DNA of 64,000 nt from Brachypodius melanocephalos. Taxonomy: Eukaryota; Chordata; Aves; Passeriformes; Pycnonotidae. The translations under genes were made by a program, and so were the position numbers. How positions within the stretch are numbered: the first letter of the stretch is position 1; each line of letters begins with the position of its first letter. Where the stretch lies: assembly GCA_013398615.1 (NCBI GenBank), contig VZSR01000055.1, positions 4,850,717 to 4,914,716 of the forward strand, given 5' to 3'. This document shows, piece by piece, positions 45,601 through 57,417 of this stretch. The notes beneath the pieces were generated by a model that had not been told where the DNA came from, did not search any database, and saw only the letters and a program-made list of their open reading frames with translations.

Positions 45601-47634
45601 CCTTTACCATTTTTGATTGGGGAGGATACATTTCCCTCTTCCAAAGCTACCACTGCTGTTCAGTGTTTCTCAGTCAGTGGTGCTCCACACTGGGCTGATT
45701 TGAAATCCATATTGTTTAAATGTGACTTTTATGTGAGTGGATCTTGAGTTGGATGACCACTGGAAGCTAAAGACCACACCAACATAAGCAGAGAATTCCC
45801 CTCCCCTAGCATGCAAGCCCCTTTTCTTACATACAAAAATTAAAATTTACACAAACTACTCACCAACAGAGCTCTGAGCCACACAACACTGGTCACCAGA
45901 TACAGGTTTGGTCAAAAGAAGCTGTGAGCCAGCAAACATCAATCCCAGAACTGAAGATCTGTCTCTTTATGTCGAAAATCTATGCAAACCACAACTGAGC
46001 TTAGCTGTTGAGCTGGTGCATGGCAAGGAAAACCACTTCTGCTCAGTGACAACCCAAGCTGTTTTGCAAAATATTGACTTGATCTCTTGAATTTCTTGTA
46101 AAAGCAATTTGTAATTTGACGCTGTTGTCAGAGACAAGATGGTCCTTGGGACTGGCATTAACAAGCTGCTAAAATCTGGCAGAATGTGCATGGCTTACAT
46201 TATTTTCAAGAAATGTTCTTCAACTACTTCAGGATAATAATTAATTCTGCAGATCAAATAAAAAAATAGAAATAAGAAACAGTCATTGAGCTATCAGATT
46301 CAGAATTAAAAACCAACAGCCAAACCAATAAATAAGAATTTTGTGAACCAGATCATGTTTCAAGGAGCAGCTGAAGAACAAAACACCTTTGAGTCACAAG
46401 GTCCTAAGTCAAGATGAGTAAAATTGCCTTACCTTTATCTTTGAACTGTCTTATCCTTTCATTTGGCTGTCATTAACATCAAATAAATCACTCACCTGTC
46501 CCCAAATTTAAACATTATTTAAATGGATCGATAAGAAGAGGACATCACTGAACTGATGGCACTCTTGTTCCAACCACCTTTACTGAATGAAGCATGAATG
46601 CCAGGAATATAATGTTTATTGCAGCATTGAGTCTGATTTGCCATCACACATTTAACGAGGAAGTTCTCACTGCTCTTACCTTCCACACAAAGTCATAGAA
46701 GCCAATCTTTCAATAAGAAAAGTCTAACACAATGAAGCCTCATCCTGCACTTCATTTAATCAGCTACCTGGAAACTTGTTCCAGACTGAATAAAAAAATG
46801 TCTTTTGCATTTCTGTTAAGCTTCAGCATAGCAGGTTACAACAGTCTCCCAATATATCCAATTCTGAGTGTGCTATTTGTCCATGAACTATCCTATATTT
46901 CTCATCTGTCACAGGTCATTTAGCTCAGACAGGAAGATAATAATAGAAGGAAGATGCAGGAAAAAGAACACTTACAAGTTATCATGTTGACAGCGAAGGG
47001 CACAACACAGGTGGGTTTGTTTTATCTTTTACCATAAAATACTTGTCCAGACTTTGTGCTTTGTGAGGTTTAGGATATCTCAGCGCACCTTCCTTATAGA
47101 TAGGGAAGATGGCATCACAGCCATCCCCACATCATATTCCTGTCAGATTTATATCATATATAAATCTTATATAAGTATATATATAAATCTGCCTGACCAC
47201 TGCATTTGTATTAAACTTACTAATAAAACTAATGGACAACCTTCTACATGTTCTAATGTACTTTTAATCTTGTAAAGATATACATTTCAGGTTGTTACAT
47301 ACAAATATTGAGGTTTCATATGATTTATCAGGAAGCATTAAACTTAAAGCAGCGAACTGTAAATGAAGAAAGTCCAAGAACGGAACTCTGCAGCATTTGT
47401 GTTTGCTGTTTTCCTTTCCTGTAGCTATTTTTTAATCTCTAGACCCCCTTTCTGGGCAATCAATAAAAGGCTTTCAATTATGTTTTAATACCTCCCTCCA
47501 AACTTCATGGAGTGCAATATATTAGAGTGGGCTGTTGTCTGTATTACTGCCATAACTCACTGTTTTAGTAGATGCAAATTATCCTTCAGTGCCTTCTGTG
47601 AAGAGTTGAAAGAACTGATCAACCACCAAGGAGC
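45601..47634. other. Unique non-coding sequence
   Basis: No gene is recognised. Frames are at most 75 codons. An AT-dinucleotide tract occurs at 47147-47190. Confidence 0.55.
47147..47190. repeat. AT-rich imperfect (TA)n tract
   Basis: Repeated ATATATAAATC and TATATAAG units. Low complexity. Confidence 0.75.
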
Positions 47635-47861
47635 AGCCCTCCTGTGCATGGGGAGGAATTTCCTACAAGTGGGAAAGAACAAGGAGCTTGTGCTGGGAGC
47701 CAAACTGCTGCAAAAGCGGCTTGGCAGAAAATAACCCAGGGGTTCTGCTGGACCACACAGGGAACATGAGCCAGGAAGGCGTCCTTGCAGCAAGGAAGGC
47801 TGACAAGATCCTGGGCTGAAGAAAGCTCAGGGGAGAGCTGATTATGGAGATAAACATCTGA
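47635..47861 (+). mobile_element. CR1 LINE fragment (5' half of split host copy)
   Basis: CATGGGGAGGAATTTCC, GGGGTTCTGCTGGACCACA, AACATGAGCCAGGAAGGCG and GATCCTGGGCTG follow the CR1 region at the end of ORF2 (remembered as GGGGTTCTGGTGGACAACA, AACATGAGCCAGCA and GATCCTGGGCTG). The CR1 sequence then jumps directly to GAAAGCTCAGGGGAGAGCTG and GATAAACATCTGA, so about 200 or more bases present in intact CR1s are missing. At 47861 the copy is broken by an opposite-strand CR1 and continues at 48116. Confidence 0.82.
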
Positions 47862-48114
47862 ATCACACAATCATTTGAGTTAGGAAATGTCTTTAAGATC
47901 TTAGAGTTCAAGCCTTAACCAAACACTGCTGAGTCTGCCGCTAAATCTGTTTAAACACCTCCGGAGATGTCAGCCCAACCACTTCCCTGGGCAGCCTGTT
48001 CCAGGGCTGGATGACCCTTTTGGTGAAGAAATTTTTTCCTAATATCCAATCTAAACCTTCTCTGGGGCAGCTTGAGGCTATGTCCTCTCATCCTATTACT
48101 CATTGTTTCCATTA
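47862..48114 (-). mobile_element. CR1 LINE 3' end nested in another CR1
   Basis: The plus strand reads as the reverse complement of a CR1 3' end. It starts with the tail (ATCACACAATCATTTGAG), then TCTTTAAGATCTTAGAGTTC, CAACCACTTCCCTGGGCAGC, CTGTTCCAGGGCTGGATGAC, TCCTAATATCCAATCTAAAC and GGGGCAGCTTGAGGCTATG. Both flanks belong to one older + strand CR1, so this copy inserted into it after it was already resident. About 253 bases are kept, and the 5' end is truncated, as is usual for CR1. Confidence 0.92.
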
Positions 48115-48115
48115 G

Positions 48116-48350
48116 CCTGAAGGGAGGGTGCGAAGATGGAGCCAGGCTTTTCTCAGCAGTGCCCAGTGACAGAACAAGAGGAGGTGGGCAAAAAAAAAAA
48201 AAAAACACAGGAGGTGCTGCCTGAACACCAGGAGACACTTTTGCACTGTGAGGGTGACCAAGGACTGGCACAGGTTGATCAGAGAGGTTGCAGAGGCATT
48301 CATGGGCCTTGGAGACATACAGAAGGCATCTGGACATGGTCCTGGGCAGC
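48116..48350 (+). mobile_element. CR1 LINE fragment (3' half of split host copy)
   Basis: The host CR1 resumes as CCTGAAGGGAGGGTGCG, then TGCCCAGTGACAGAACAAG, CTGAACACCAGGAGACACTT, CTGTGAGGGTGACCAAGG, TTGATCAGAGAGGTTGCAGA and CTGGACATGGTCCTGGGCA. The element then stops before the usual GATGATC/TTCCAACC 3' tail, so its 3' end is missing. An A15 run (about 48190-48204) replaces the short A-containing stretch of the consensus and looks like a mononucleotide expansion inside the fossil. Confidence 0.9.
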
Positions 48351-50220
48351 AAATACACTTTCACAATCCTATAAACCTGTTGGAAAATCTCTTCCTAAAC
48401 ACAGGTTATTGCAAATGGGCTTGTAATCTAAAGCATGAGGGTTTATATCCTTCAAGGTCTCACCTCATTGTCAACTGTTGCCCTTTCCATCAGGGCTGAG
48501 GCCAGGAAAAAAAGTGAATTAGCAGAGTCCCTCAGTCTGGTTGTTACATTCAGCTTGAAGTAATACAAAGATGAAGATCTTCATCAGCTTTGCACATCTG
48601 GGGAAATTATTCTTTTCTGATACAAGTCTAACAAAGAGAAGTAAAGCCTTGGTTTACAATGTTTTAAAACTGCCAGCAATCTCTCTTGTTTTGTGAACTA
48701 CACACACAACTGGGATTCACTCCCATGCATATTTCTACACAAATATTTTATTACTTTCATTCACTCAAAGATCAATAATGTTTTAAGAACTGCTTCAGTT
48801 AAGAGTGCTACTTTGCCTGTTGTAAAGCCACTGAGATACCTGGTTTGATCATCAAAATTGGCCAGCTTTACAGGCTGCCTCATAGAGAACATTTAGAGGT
48901 AAGGGTAAAAGCCACCTTCTACGAATCCCATAAGGTCTTACAGTAAGTCATATCTGACATCCCATTTGTCATCCTGAAGTCCTGAGAACAGAAGACAAAT
49001 AGCCCTCAAAGTTGAAGGGAATCCTTCAGACAGAACTCACTTAAAAAATAATAAGTTAATAAAGTCATCAGGCTCATGGACTGGGGTTTTGCTCAGATCT
49101 CTTTAAATAACTTCCTAGATAATGAAGAGAATTTAATTTTCCTGATAAAATTAGAACATTTAATCAGACAGCACAGCAAAGGATATATTTCCCTTCTATA
49201 AGGGTACAACCAGCTATGTTATGATAAAGAATTTATTAGCAAGAAGAGTTCTCCTTAGACTTCCTTGGGAAATGAAGGGCAAGCCAATAGTAAAATATTT
49301 TAAAGCTCATTGAGGGCTTTTGGAGCACTGGTGAAATGTGCACCATCTATCAAGATTATTAAGATGAAACTATTAACCCTCTGACAGTTTAATAACCATT
49401 CTTTATGTTAAAATAACACAGGGCCCCTTTGGGATCAAAGTTCCAATTTTGGAGGCACTGTCCATCATTTGTCAAGGAAACCAAACCTTTGTGTTGAGCA
49501 AGAGCAACAGGACCAGCCTGCCCCACCTTTTGCTCCCTAAACTACAGAACCTTGCAGTTCAGGTCCAGGTTTCTCTCTTTCTACAGACCTTTTAGGGTAA
49601 ATAGAGCCACTGGGTCAGCTCGCTTCTTGGGGGATCACAAATCACTGGACCAAAGGAACAAATCTGAAAAAAGGATTAAGGAAGTGTGGTCTCACAGATC
49701 TCAGCACCCCTGCAGCTCATGGAGGTTTGGACCATTTCTAGAATTGACATGTTAGGGTTCCAGACTAACATCCAATCCAGCACAGCCACCTGCAGGTTAA
49801 CATCCCAGCTCTGCCCAAAACATTGCTACCATAAAAAGGTGAGATCCATTCCTGCAGCCAGTGAGCAATTAGTCCTGACAGAATGGGAAGATTCCACTGA
49901 AATGTCTCTTGCAAGCTCATTAATGTCCTTATAGCTATTCCACACTCGTAGTGTATTCGGTATGTTTTGCTTTATCCTTGTGAATATTAAGGTTTGCAAT
50001 GCAACCAAGAATTCTGCTTCCCTAAGAAGTGGCAATGCATGATTGCCCAGCAAAGGAGGCTTTTGTAGAAATGCCATTGCAGCCATGTTAAAGTTTCAGC
50101 CAGATTGATTTCCAGGCTGTTTCTGTATTAAAGCAAAGCGCTTTGCTGTCAGCTTGGTTTCCTTATCCAATTCATCCTCAGCTGCCAGAGCTCAGCATTT
50201 GCAATATAACCCTTTGAAGG
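48351..50220. other. Unique non-coding sequence
   Basis: No gene is recognised. The block 49190-49430 has an enhancer-like look (AT cores, no repeats). Frames are at most 86 codons. Confidence 0.5.
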
Positions 50221-50225
50221 GACAA

Positions 50226-50421
50226 TGCTCTGGTTTGGGATGGGATAGAGTTAACTTTCCTGCTAGCAGCTGGTGCAGTGCTGTGTTTTGGATTTAGAAT
50301 GGTTATTTTAGTTGATAACACACTGCTTTGATTGCTGCTGAGTAGTGCTGGCTCCCCACCCCACTGGGGACAGTGAGCAGGGAGCTGCACAGTGCTTTGT
50401 TGTCAGAGTTAAACCACCACA
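50226..50421 (+). mobile_element. ERVL-type LTR with large internal deletion
   Basis: It begins TGCTCTGGTTTGGGATGGG and continues with AGCTGGTGCAGTGCTGTG and TTGATAACACACTG, the 5' (U3) end of a common avian ERVL LTR as I remember it. Near 50350 it jumps to CTCCCCACCCCACTGGGG, then GTGAGCAGGGAGCTG, and ends AGTTAAACCACCACA, the 3' end of the same LTR. The middle, including TATA box and poly(A) signal, is gone: 196 bases remain of an LTR normally several hundred long. Flanks GACAA (50221-50225) and GACGA (50422-50426) form a 5-bp target duplication with one mismatch, which fits ERVL. It cannot act as a retroviral promoter. Confidence 0.82.
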
Positions 50422-51511
50422 GACGATGCTCAAGATTCTCCTTGGGTTTGGATCTGAGGTTTACCTGAGCTCACCAGAAAGACAGTGTTGTTCTGGAAGC
50501 TATGCTATATACCTTGCTTTCCCAAGAGGGAAAAAGAAAGAACAAGAACACCTATAATTTTGCTCAAACATGATATCCCAGCATTTAGATCATAGCTTTT
50601 TTTTTTTCTCTCACCCCTTCAGATTCAATTTTCTGCCTCTATTGTATTGTTGGTTGGTTTGTCCACTCAGTGTTCCATAAATGTCTGTTCTTGAAACACT
50701 TCCTGCCCCATTTTGCAAGCCAGCTGTCCCTGGACAGGCCATCCTTCAGGTGGTGTAAGAAAACACTCCCAGGCACTGAAGTCAGTACAGCAATGAACAA
50801 AGTAAGGACACCCCTGCATTTTTTAATACAGTAGCAACCTCCAGGTGTTTCCCCAGCATCAATCACCAGCAAGTTCTCAGCAAACCCTGTGCTGGCAGTC
50901 AGGGGAAGAGCTGACAACAAACAGTGGGAAGTAAAAGAAATCACACCTGAACACTCCTGAACACAGAAAATGCCAAGGTGGGGAGAGAGGGGGAGGAAAT
51001 GGGGACACACACAGAGGGCAGGAAGGATGAAATTAGAAAAATTAAGTCCAAAAACTGAGGGGTAAATAAACAGAGGTGATTATACTCACTGTCTGCTAGA
51101 GATCTGTAATCAGCAGTCCTCAAGAGGTACCTTTTTTCCTCCTGTAATTCTTGCTGACTTGGTTTGTGTTTAAATGCAGAAATTACTCCAACTTCCATAA
51201 ACATTTGTGCATGCCAGCATTTCTAACGTGCACTTGTGGCCCTGTGCCTAATTTGATTTAGTTCACATCTGTAACCCTGCTACTTTTTGAGAATTCCACC
51301 CTGACCTTCATCTATTCCTTCTCCAGTGCAGCTCAGTTTTCTATCCTGCCCTACACTTGGCAAAATTGCTCTGTGTTCCTGACTGACAGTCCCACCAGAT
51401 GTCTTTGGGTGACCTCAGTACCCTTCTGCAACTGTCAACTCTTCCCAAGTTTCTAATTTGAAACATCTCCCCCCAAATCTCATCAGTGTTCTATGTCAGC
51501 AGTCTAGCAGG

Positions 51512-51568
51512 AAAAAAAAACAACAAAAAACCACCAAACAAACAAACAAAAAACAACACACCCCAACA
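51512..51568 (+). repeat. A/C-rich (CAAA)n tract
   Basis: A runs and CAAAC units with almost no G or T. Confidence 0.85.
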
Positions 51569-52029
51569 CTCATTTGCATAATCTTTCCTTTCTGCAAGGA
51601 TCTGTGTGCCTAATAAGACACTGAGCCCCTTCCTAATGTCATCTTCTGTCCTCATGTTTAGGCAAGGTCAAGCTGGGCTTTCCCACTGAACTGGGACCAT
51701 TTAAAGGGAAGATGCTGACGTTTCCTCCCTTACCTTTCCTTCCACCCCTGGGAATTAAGAGCAGCTCCCCAAAACCCTCTCCCCAGCTCATCACACTAAT
51801 TATAATCAGAGTTCCTTAGAATCCTTCAAACGCAGGGATTTTCTTTTTGCTGTAGTTATTGAAATCATTCCCAGAAAAATACTGCCTCCCAAACTTGATG
51901 TCATGTGGGAAACCACCTGCAGCATCCAACTGGTTTATCAATGTTTTCAAATTTAATGTGAATGTTCATTTTGTTCATCAGAGCTCTGGAGGATGGCTCT
52001 CTTTTGATCTGGATCTTTAGGCTTCAGAC

Positions 52030-52046
52030 AAAAAAAAAAAAAAAAA
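52030..52046 (+). repeat. Poly(A) run, 17 bases
   Basis: Uninterrupted A17. No retroposon body is recognised upstream. Confidence 0.85.
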
Positions 52047-53340
52047 TACAACTTATGCCATTGCATCCCGCACTGCATGATGATGCTAAGGAAATTCCCT
52101 CTGTGCAGTCCACTTACCTTACATCAGAAGTAAAGAATGATGCAGTCAGTGCCTCTTTCTCTCACCAGCCTTTTCTCCTCTTCCAGCCCCTGAGAATGTC
52201 TGGAGTTTCGCCCCTAGGATTAGAGTAAGAAAGGAGAGGAAGTTTTCTGGTATTTAAAGTCTTGATGGGTTAGGTGCTTTTGTAATTCTTTTCTTCAGCA
52301 TGGTCTCCAAGAGTTCGTACTTTGTGCTACTCTAGTTAACAAACTTGCTCTTAATTAATCTGCATGAGAGCTTTGGCTGTGAGGAACATGGGCACTTATT
52401 TTAAGTTTCCTTTTATTCCAAGCTTTTAAGAAGGTGTTTTTCAACTTCAGACAGGCATTTAAGTCACATGAAGCTCAATGGCTTTTAAGAACCTGTGTTC
52501 TTTGCTGAGTACAAAAGGATTTGGAAGCATCTTTAATTAGTCTGATGAAATTGGAGCTGGGAAGAACAGATTACACTAATTCACTCTGGCTTTCTCTAAG
52601 TGTGTACATTTTCCATGAGAGGCACACGAAAACCTGCAGAGCCCCTCATCATTTTCTCTCCTGGTGCCTTTTAAACTGTCATGATTTAGAAAGTACCCTT
52701 GGAATAGCAATCTGGACAGGGCTTTTAGAATGGGAATTAATGTTTTGCAGATGACAGAACATTAGGGCACCAAGAAGCACACAGTAAACACCCCATGGGT
52801 CAAAGATTCAATTCACATTCACCAAACAATTCACATTCCTTATTACTTAAATGCTGGCCATGTCTATAGTTGAGCATCACTAAATGGTAAAAAAAAACAA
52901 GGAAAAAAACCCCACTCACAACAAATCAACTTAGAAATTTACTATATATTGTTCATTAAAACAAAAAATAAAAGAGGAAAATCGGATGGAAGAGACAGAA
53001 AATTGAAATTAGCTGTCTAAAAAGAGCACTACCAAAATGGCCCTGATTCTAGATAATAATGTTTTGCAGCAAACTCGAAAGCATTTAATTTCCTGTGAAA
53101 ACTTTCAGACAGCCTGAAGGCATTGTTTTACCAGCTGTACAATATATCAGCTAAATGTCCTCAGAGTGAATAGATTCTCCTAGCAGAGGCACCTGCAGGA
53201 TGTGTAACTTGTATTCCACACATTCTTTCAAGGCAGCCATACAGCTCCACTGGCTCATCATTTCCATTCACAGTGGACAGCTGGCATCCCCCAAATGAAA
53301 CATTACATTTGCTTTTGCTGGCGAAGAAATAAAAAAGCCA

Positions 53341-53412
53341 CCAAAAAAACAAAACAAAACAAAACAAAACAAATAACCCAAAAAAACCCCTCAAACAACC
53401 CAAGAACAATAA
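53341..53412 (+). repeat. (AAAAC)n microsatellite and A/C-rich tract
   Basis: About five AAAAC units followed by CCC- and AAA-containing sequence without G, except at its edges. Confidence 0.88.
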
Positions 53413-55129
53413 AAACAGTAACAAAAAATAGGAGAGGAATGTCTTCAAAAGTTCTTCCAGATTCTGAAATGTTTAATTGGACTTTCAAATGACAACAAAT
53501 CAAAATATGCAGCTTTTCATGTATAATGACAACTAAGGAAACAAAAAATAAACCTTTGCAATACCCCAGAATTCCAAATAGATGAGCCTGCCAAATCAGG
53601 AAGTTTGAAGACGGAAGTATAATTATCTTAAGTGCCTGCTTCATTAACAGACCACGATGCAACAGGACAGTTAACCATATGCTGCACTTGGCTGAGGGAG
53701 AGGAGAGAACAAAACAGAAAGCCTGACACACTCTCCTCAGCATCTGCTGAGCTCTGCAGGATAAAAATCCTCCCCTTGCTTGTGTGAGTGGAAACACATC
53801 TACAGATTTTTAGATGTGGTCATGGACTTGGCACGACCCAGGTCCCAGTCTCCTGTCTAAGCCCACCCAATGATGATGGTGCAGACACCACAGATCCTAG
53901 TTCTTTCTAAATCCTGTTAACCCGCAAGGCTGGAATTTGTTAGTGACATGTGCACATTGCAAGTCATTAATTTGGAGAATTGTATACAAACAGGATGTGG
54001 GTTTTTCCACTGGTTCCAGTGTCCTTTCCAGGGCCCACTTTACAACAGGAAAACTTGCAGCAAGAGAGAGCTCAGCCAGCAGTCTGACTTACCTCGAGTG
54101 CTCCTCATTCTGACAAATGCAGCCTGAAAAATTTCTACTCCAAGCCTCCTGGACTCACATTGGTGTTGTAGAACAGTTCTCCACTTCCTTCTTTACATCT
54201 GTGCCAACAAAAAGAATAAAACTTCTCACCAAGATCCTTTGATGGAAGAAAGATTTATGACTATAAAGAACAGGCTTAACTGATTACACCCAGCAATGCA
54301 GCTTTCCTACAGTGAAGCTATTTCCCTCCTTTTGATGGACACACACAACAAGAGATTTAAAATCATGGAATGACTTCAATGCCCATGCAAGAGAAAGCAT
54401 CTTTAAACAGGTAGCCTGATAAAAAGCACAATTACATCCACAGTGAACAGAAGACACAGTCCAACTACCTCTTATGCTTTTATTTTTCTTACCTTTTTGC
54501 CGTAATACTTGAAATGCAAAAGTGTATCTGTACTTTTATTACAATAAATATTTGTGAACATTTCTTGCTGTGCTCCCATTGCTCTGCTCATTATTATCTG
54601 ATAACTCCTCAGCAGGCCACTTTCTGTAATCTCATCTTGACTCTAGAACTTGGAGTTAAACACTATTTCCTTCTCCAGTACTGATCCCTTGAACCTCATA
54701 TTTACCCCTCTGACCTCAATCCCATCAAAAACACTGGCATGGGGAGATTAGGGAGACTAGACTGCAGCTAGACTGAGTATAGCATTCAAGAATAAATGCT
54801 GCAGGCAAGCTTAGAAATGTGATGCTCTCTGAAAAATAAAAAAAAATAAACCACTTTTTTATTTTTTGGATGTCTGACAAATTTACTTTTAAGCAGCATC
54901 TTTAAAATTAATGAGAAGCACATAGTGGAAATATTTAACAGCCTAGTGAGAGTTATGCTTCTTTCTTCTGGATTTTTAATGGAGCATGGAATCCAAACCC
55001 ATTTTGTGCCTTGAATAAAACTTTAGCATTATTGAAAATGCTGAGATCTGTGGAAATCCTGGTGCCTTCTTCCTCTCACTCCTGATGGCCACATTTATCA
55101 GTGGGTAAAGAGACTTGTGGCTGCATGGA

Positions 55130-55680
55130 TCCAGCATTCTCAGTCAGTTAATGCAGATGTAATTTCCTGATATTGTGAAGAACTGCTAATTGTTATTATC
55201 TCTCCCTTTGGTGCTATTAAGAAAAGGTTTAAACTGCTTCAAACTTCTGGACTGGTGAATCTCTATTAAAAGCCACTTATTTAATCCTGGAAACATTGGG
55301 GAAATGCTACCAATGATAAAGTCCTGCTGTTAAAATAAATATTGAATTCCAGTTTGCATCTGTATTTATTTTTAATGCAAACTGCTAAGGACTTGTTCAG
55401 CAGTAGGAGTCTATTTATCTGCATAATGCATGCTCTTGTTTACACATTATCACTTTGTTAAGCGTTATGTCTGCACAGAAACAGACAAAAGAAAAAGCTG
55501 GACTGAAACCACATGAATCTGACAGGGGAACACTCTTGACAGAACAGACAAGGTTATGGGGTTTTAGCACACCCTTTGATGAATTGCCAAGTGATGACAA
55601 TAGCCAGAATTTTATTAAAGCTCATAAAAGGCTCTGCTGCACTCTGCTCTTAATCAATGTAGTGCAAATGTTTGCATAAA
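55130..55680. other. Candidate conserved non-coding (enhancer-like) block
   Basis: Repeat-free, AT-rich sequence. It contains octamer-like cores (TTAATGCAAACTG near 55372, GTTTGCATAAAT near 55670), a palindromic ATGCAT (near 55427), a TAAGCGTTATG patch and regularly spaced ATTAAAG/TTTATT cores. Conservation and function are inferred from appearance only. Confidence 0.25.
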
Positions 55681-57411
55681 TAACAAAAATCCTACCCAGG
55701 CTGAGTCTCAGCACAAATCAGTTAGGCCAGAAGAGAGGGAGAAGAAATGGAGTTTCCATGCAGTAAGAGAGGAACCTCTGCCTTTTAGCAGGAATTACTA
55801 AGCCCATATCTAACCTTGTCTTGCCATGACGTTTTTGGGATGGGATTTTCTAGCATGTTTATTATTGACATGACACTTTTGAAATCCATGTCTGACTTCA
55901 CCCAGTAAACATTTTGCCCACATTTAAAACACAGTTCTCCAGGAGGTTACTCATACCTGGATGCAGCCACAGCATCATGCCTTTCACCCAGGTGATGCTA
56001 AATCATTCAGCAGGCACCAGACTGATTGTGACAACTTCCAGTAACATGTAATTCCTCATTTCATACCAATTTTACAGGTAAAAATATTAATTAGGAATGA
56101 AGATCTGCTCTTAATCTTAAAGGAAGATATTTAATTGACACTTCTTCTGTAGCTGGAAAATAGACATTTTAATTTATACATAATCATCACTTTTCATCAT
56201 GTATTCTGCTAAATGTATTGCTGTTGTATTATTATTCTGTTATTTATGGACAAAATATCAAGCATGGCACTGAATACCCTGTTAGGCTTTGCTGAGAATC
56301 CATTTTCATGCAGAGTTTTTTCCATCATAACCAACCAGAGCATTTTCCTACAACCCAATCCAAGTCTGAAACCAGCAGTAGTGAAATTTTCTTTGGAATT
56401 ACCTAACACTACTTCAAATTTTACCTCAAGTACAGGCCTCTTTTCTTTCTATATGTAGCTTTTTGGTTTACACTGTGCTAAGTCTGAAAACCAGTCTTCT
56501 GTTTACCAGGGAAAAACAGATATAATCTTGCTCCAAGGCAGAAACACATGGCCCGGTTTTGAGGAATACAACAAATACAGCTTGAAAGAAGCATCTGAAT
56601 GAATTTGTATAAATGGCCAACTCACCATGAACTGCAGTGTGACAGGGTTATGATCTCCAAATCGTGCACTTCCCTTCCTTCAAGCACTGCCAGCCTGAGC
56701 TGCTTGTCCTGGCTGAAGTGGCAGGACTGGAAAATAGAGTAAGTCCATTTTCTGTACCAGCTATCGCATTTCACACGGAAAAAGACTCTCTGAAATGCCA
56801 AGGAAAGAAATGCACATCAAATTTATGTCCCTGAGGTACTAGTTCAGTGAATAACTCCAGGGGACTCTCTTTGTCTGTTCAGGGAGGGCATTTACTATTT
56901 TGAGTCTGCTAAACAGTACATTTCTCACTTTTCACTTGACAATCATCAACATTTCTTTTTCGGTCGGTTCTCAAGCAGCTTTGTGAATAACTGGATTTAC
57001 AACTGTGCAGAAATCCTATGTTAACAATTACATCATATTAAGCACATAAGTGCCTATTAAACACAGCTACCAGCATCCTGCAGACATGGGCACATCCATT
57101 ACAGCCTTCAGCTGTGTTAACACAGAACATTAACTGCAGAGCAGAACATTTCTGTGCAAGGCAGCAGATGGGAGCTCAGCGCCGTGTGTTCTCTGCTCTC
57201 AAGTGGAGTTTGAAAATCCACCTCCTCCCTGGGGGAAACCCACAAACCACCTGTGGAAATGCAAAGCCTGTAGCCAACAAGGCTCTGTGCCAAGAGGGGC
57301 TGATGTAACCCCCTCAGCTTTCCAAGGTCCCTGCAGGTGGGATGGGTCCTTCCAGTTGTCCCACAGGGATGCTGGAGCCTTGGTGGGTGCTCTCCAGGCT
57401 CCTGGGCCAGC
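55681..57411. other. Unique non-coding sequence
   Basis: No gene is recognised. The GC-richer stretch 57160-57410 just before the LTR is open on both strands (up to 117 codons, +), but that frame runs into the LTR and is not a gene. Confidence 0.5.
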
Positions 57412-57417
57412 ACTCAC

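Larger units (their letters stand above)
50427..55129. other. Unique non-coding sequence
   Basis: No gene is recognised. The 164-codon minus frame at 53303-53797 crosses the complement of an (AAAAC)n tract and owes its phenylalanine/leucine-rich end to it. Simple repeats are listed separately. Confidence 0.55.

Noticed and set aside
53303..53797. 164-codon minus-strand frame with strongly hydrophobic C-terminal part
   Set aside because: The hydrophobic, phenylalanine-rich end is the complement of the (AAAAC)n tract at 53341-53412. There is no domain and no start context.
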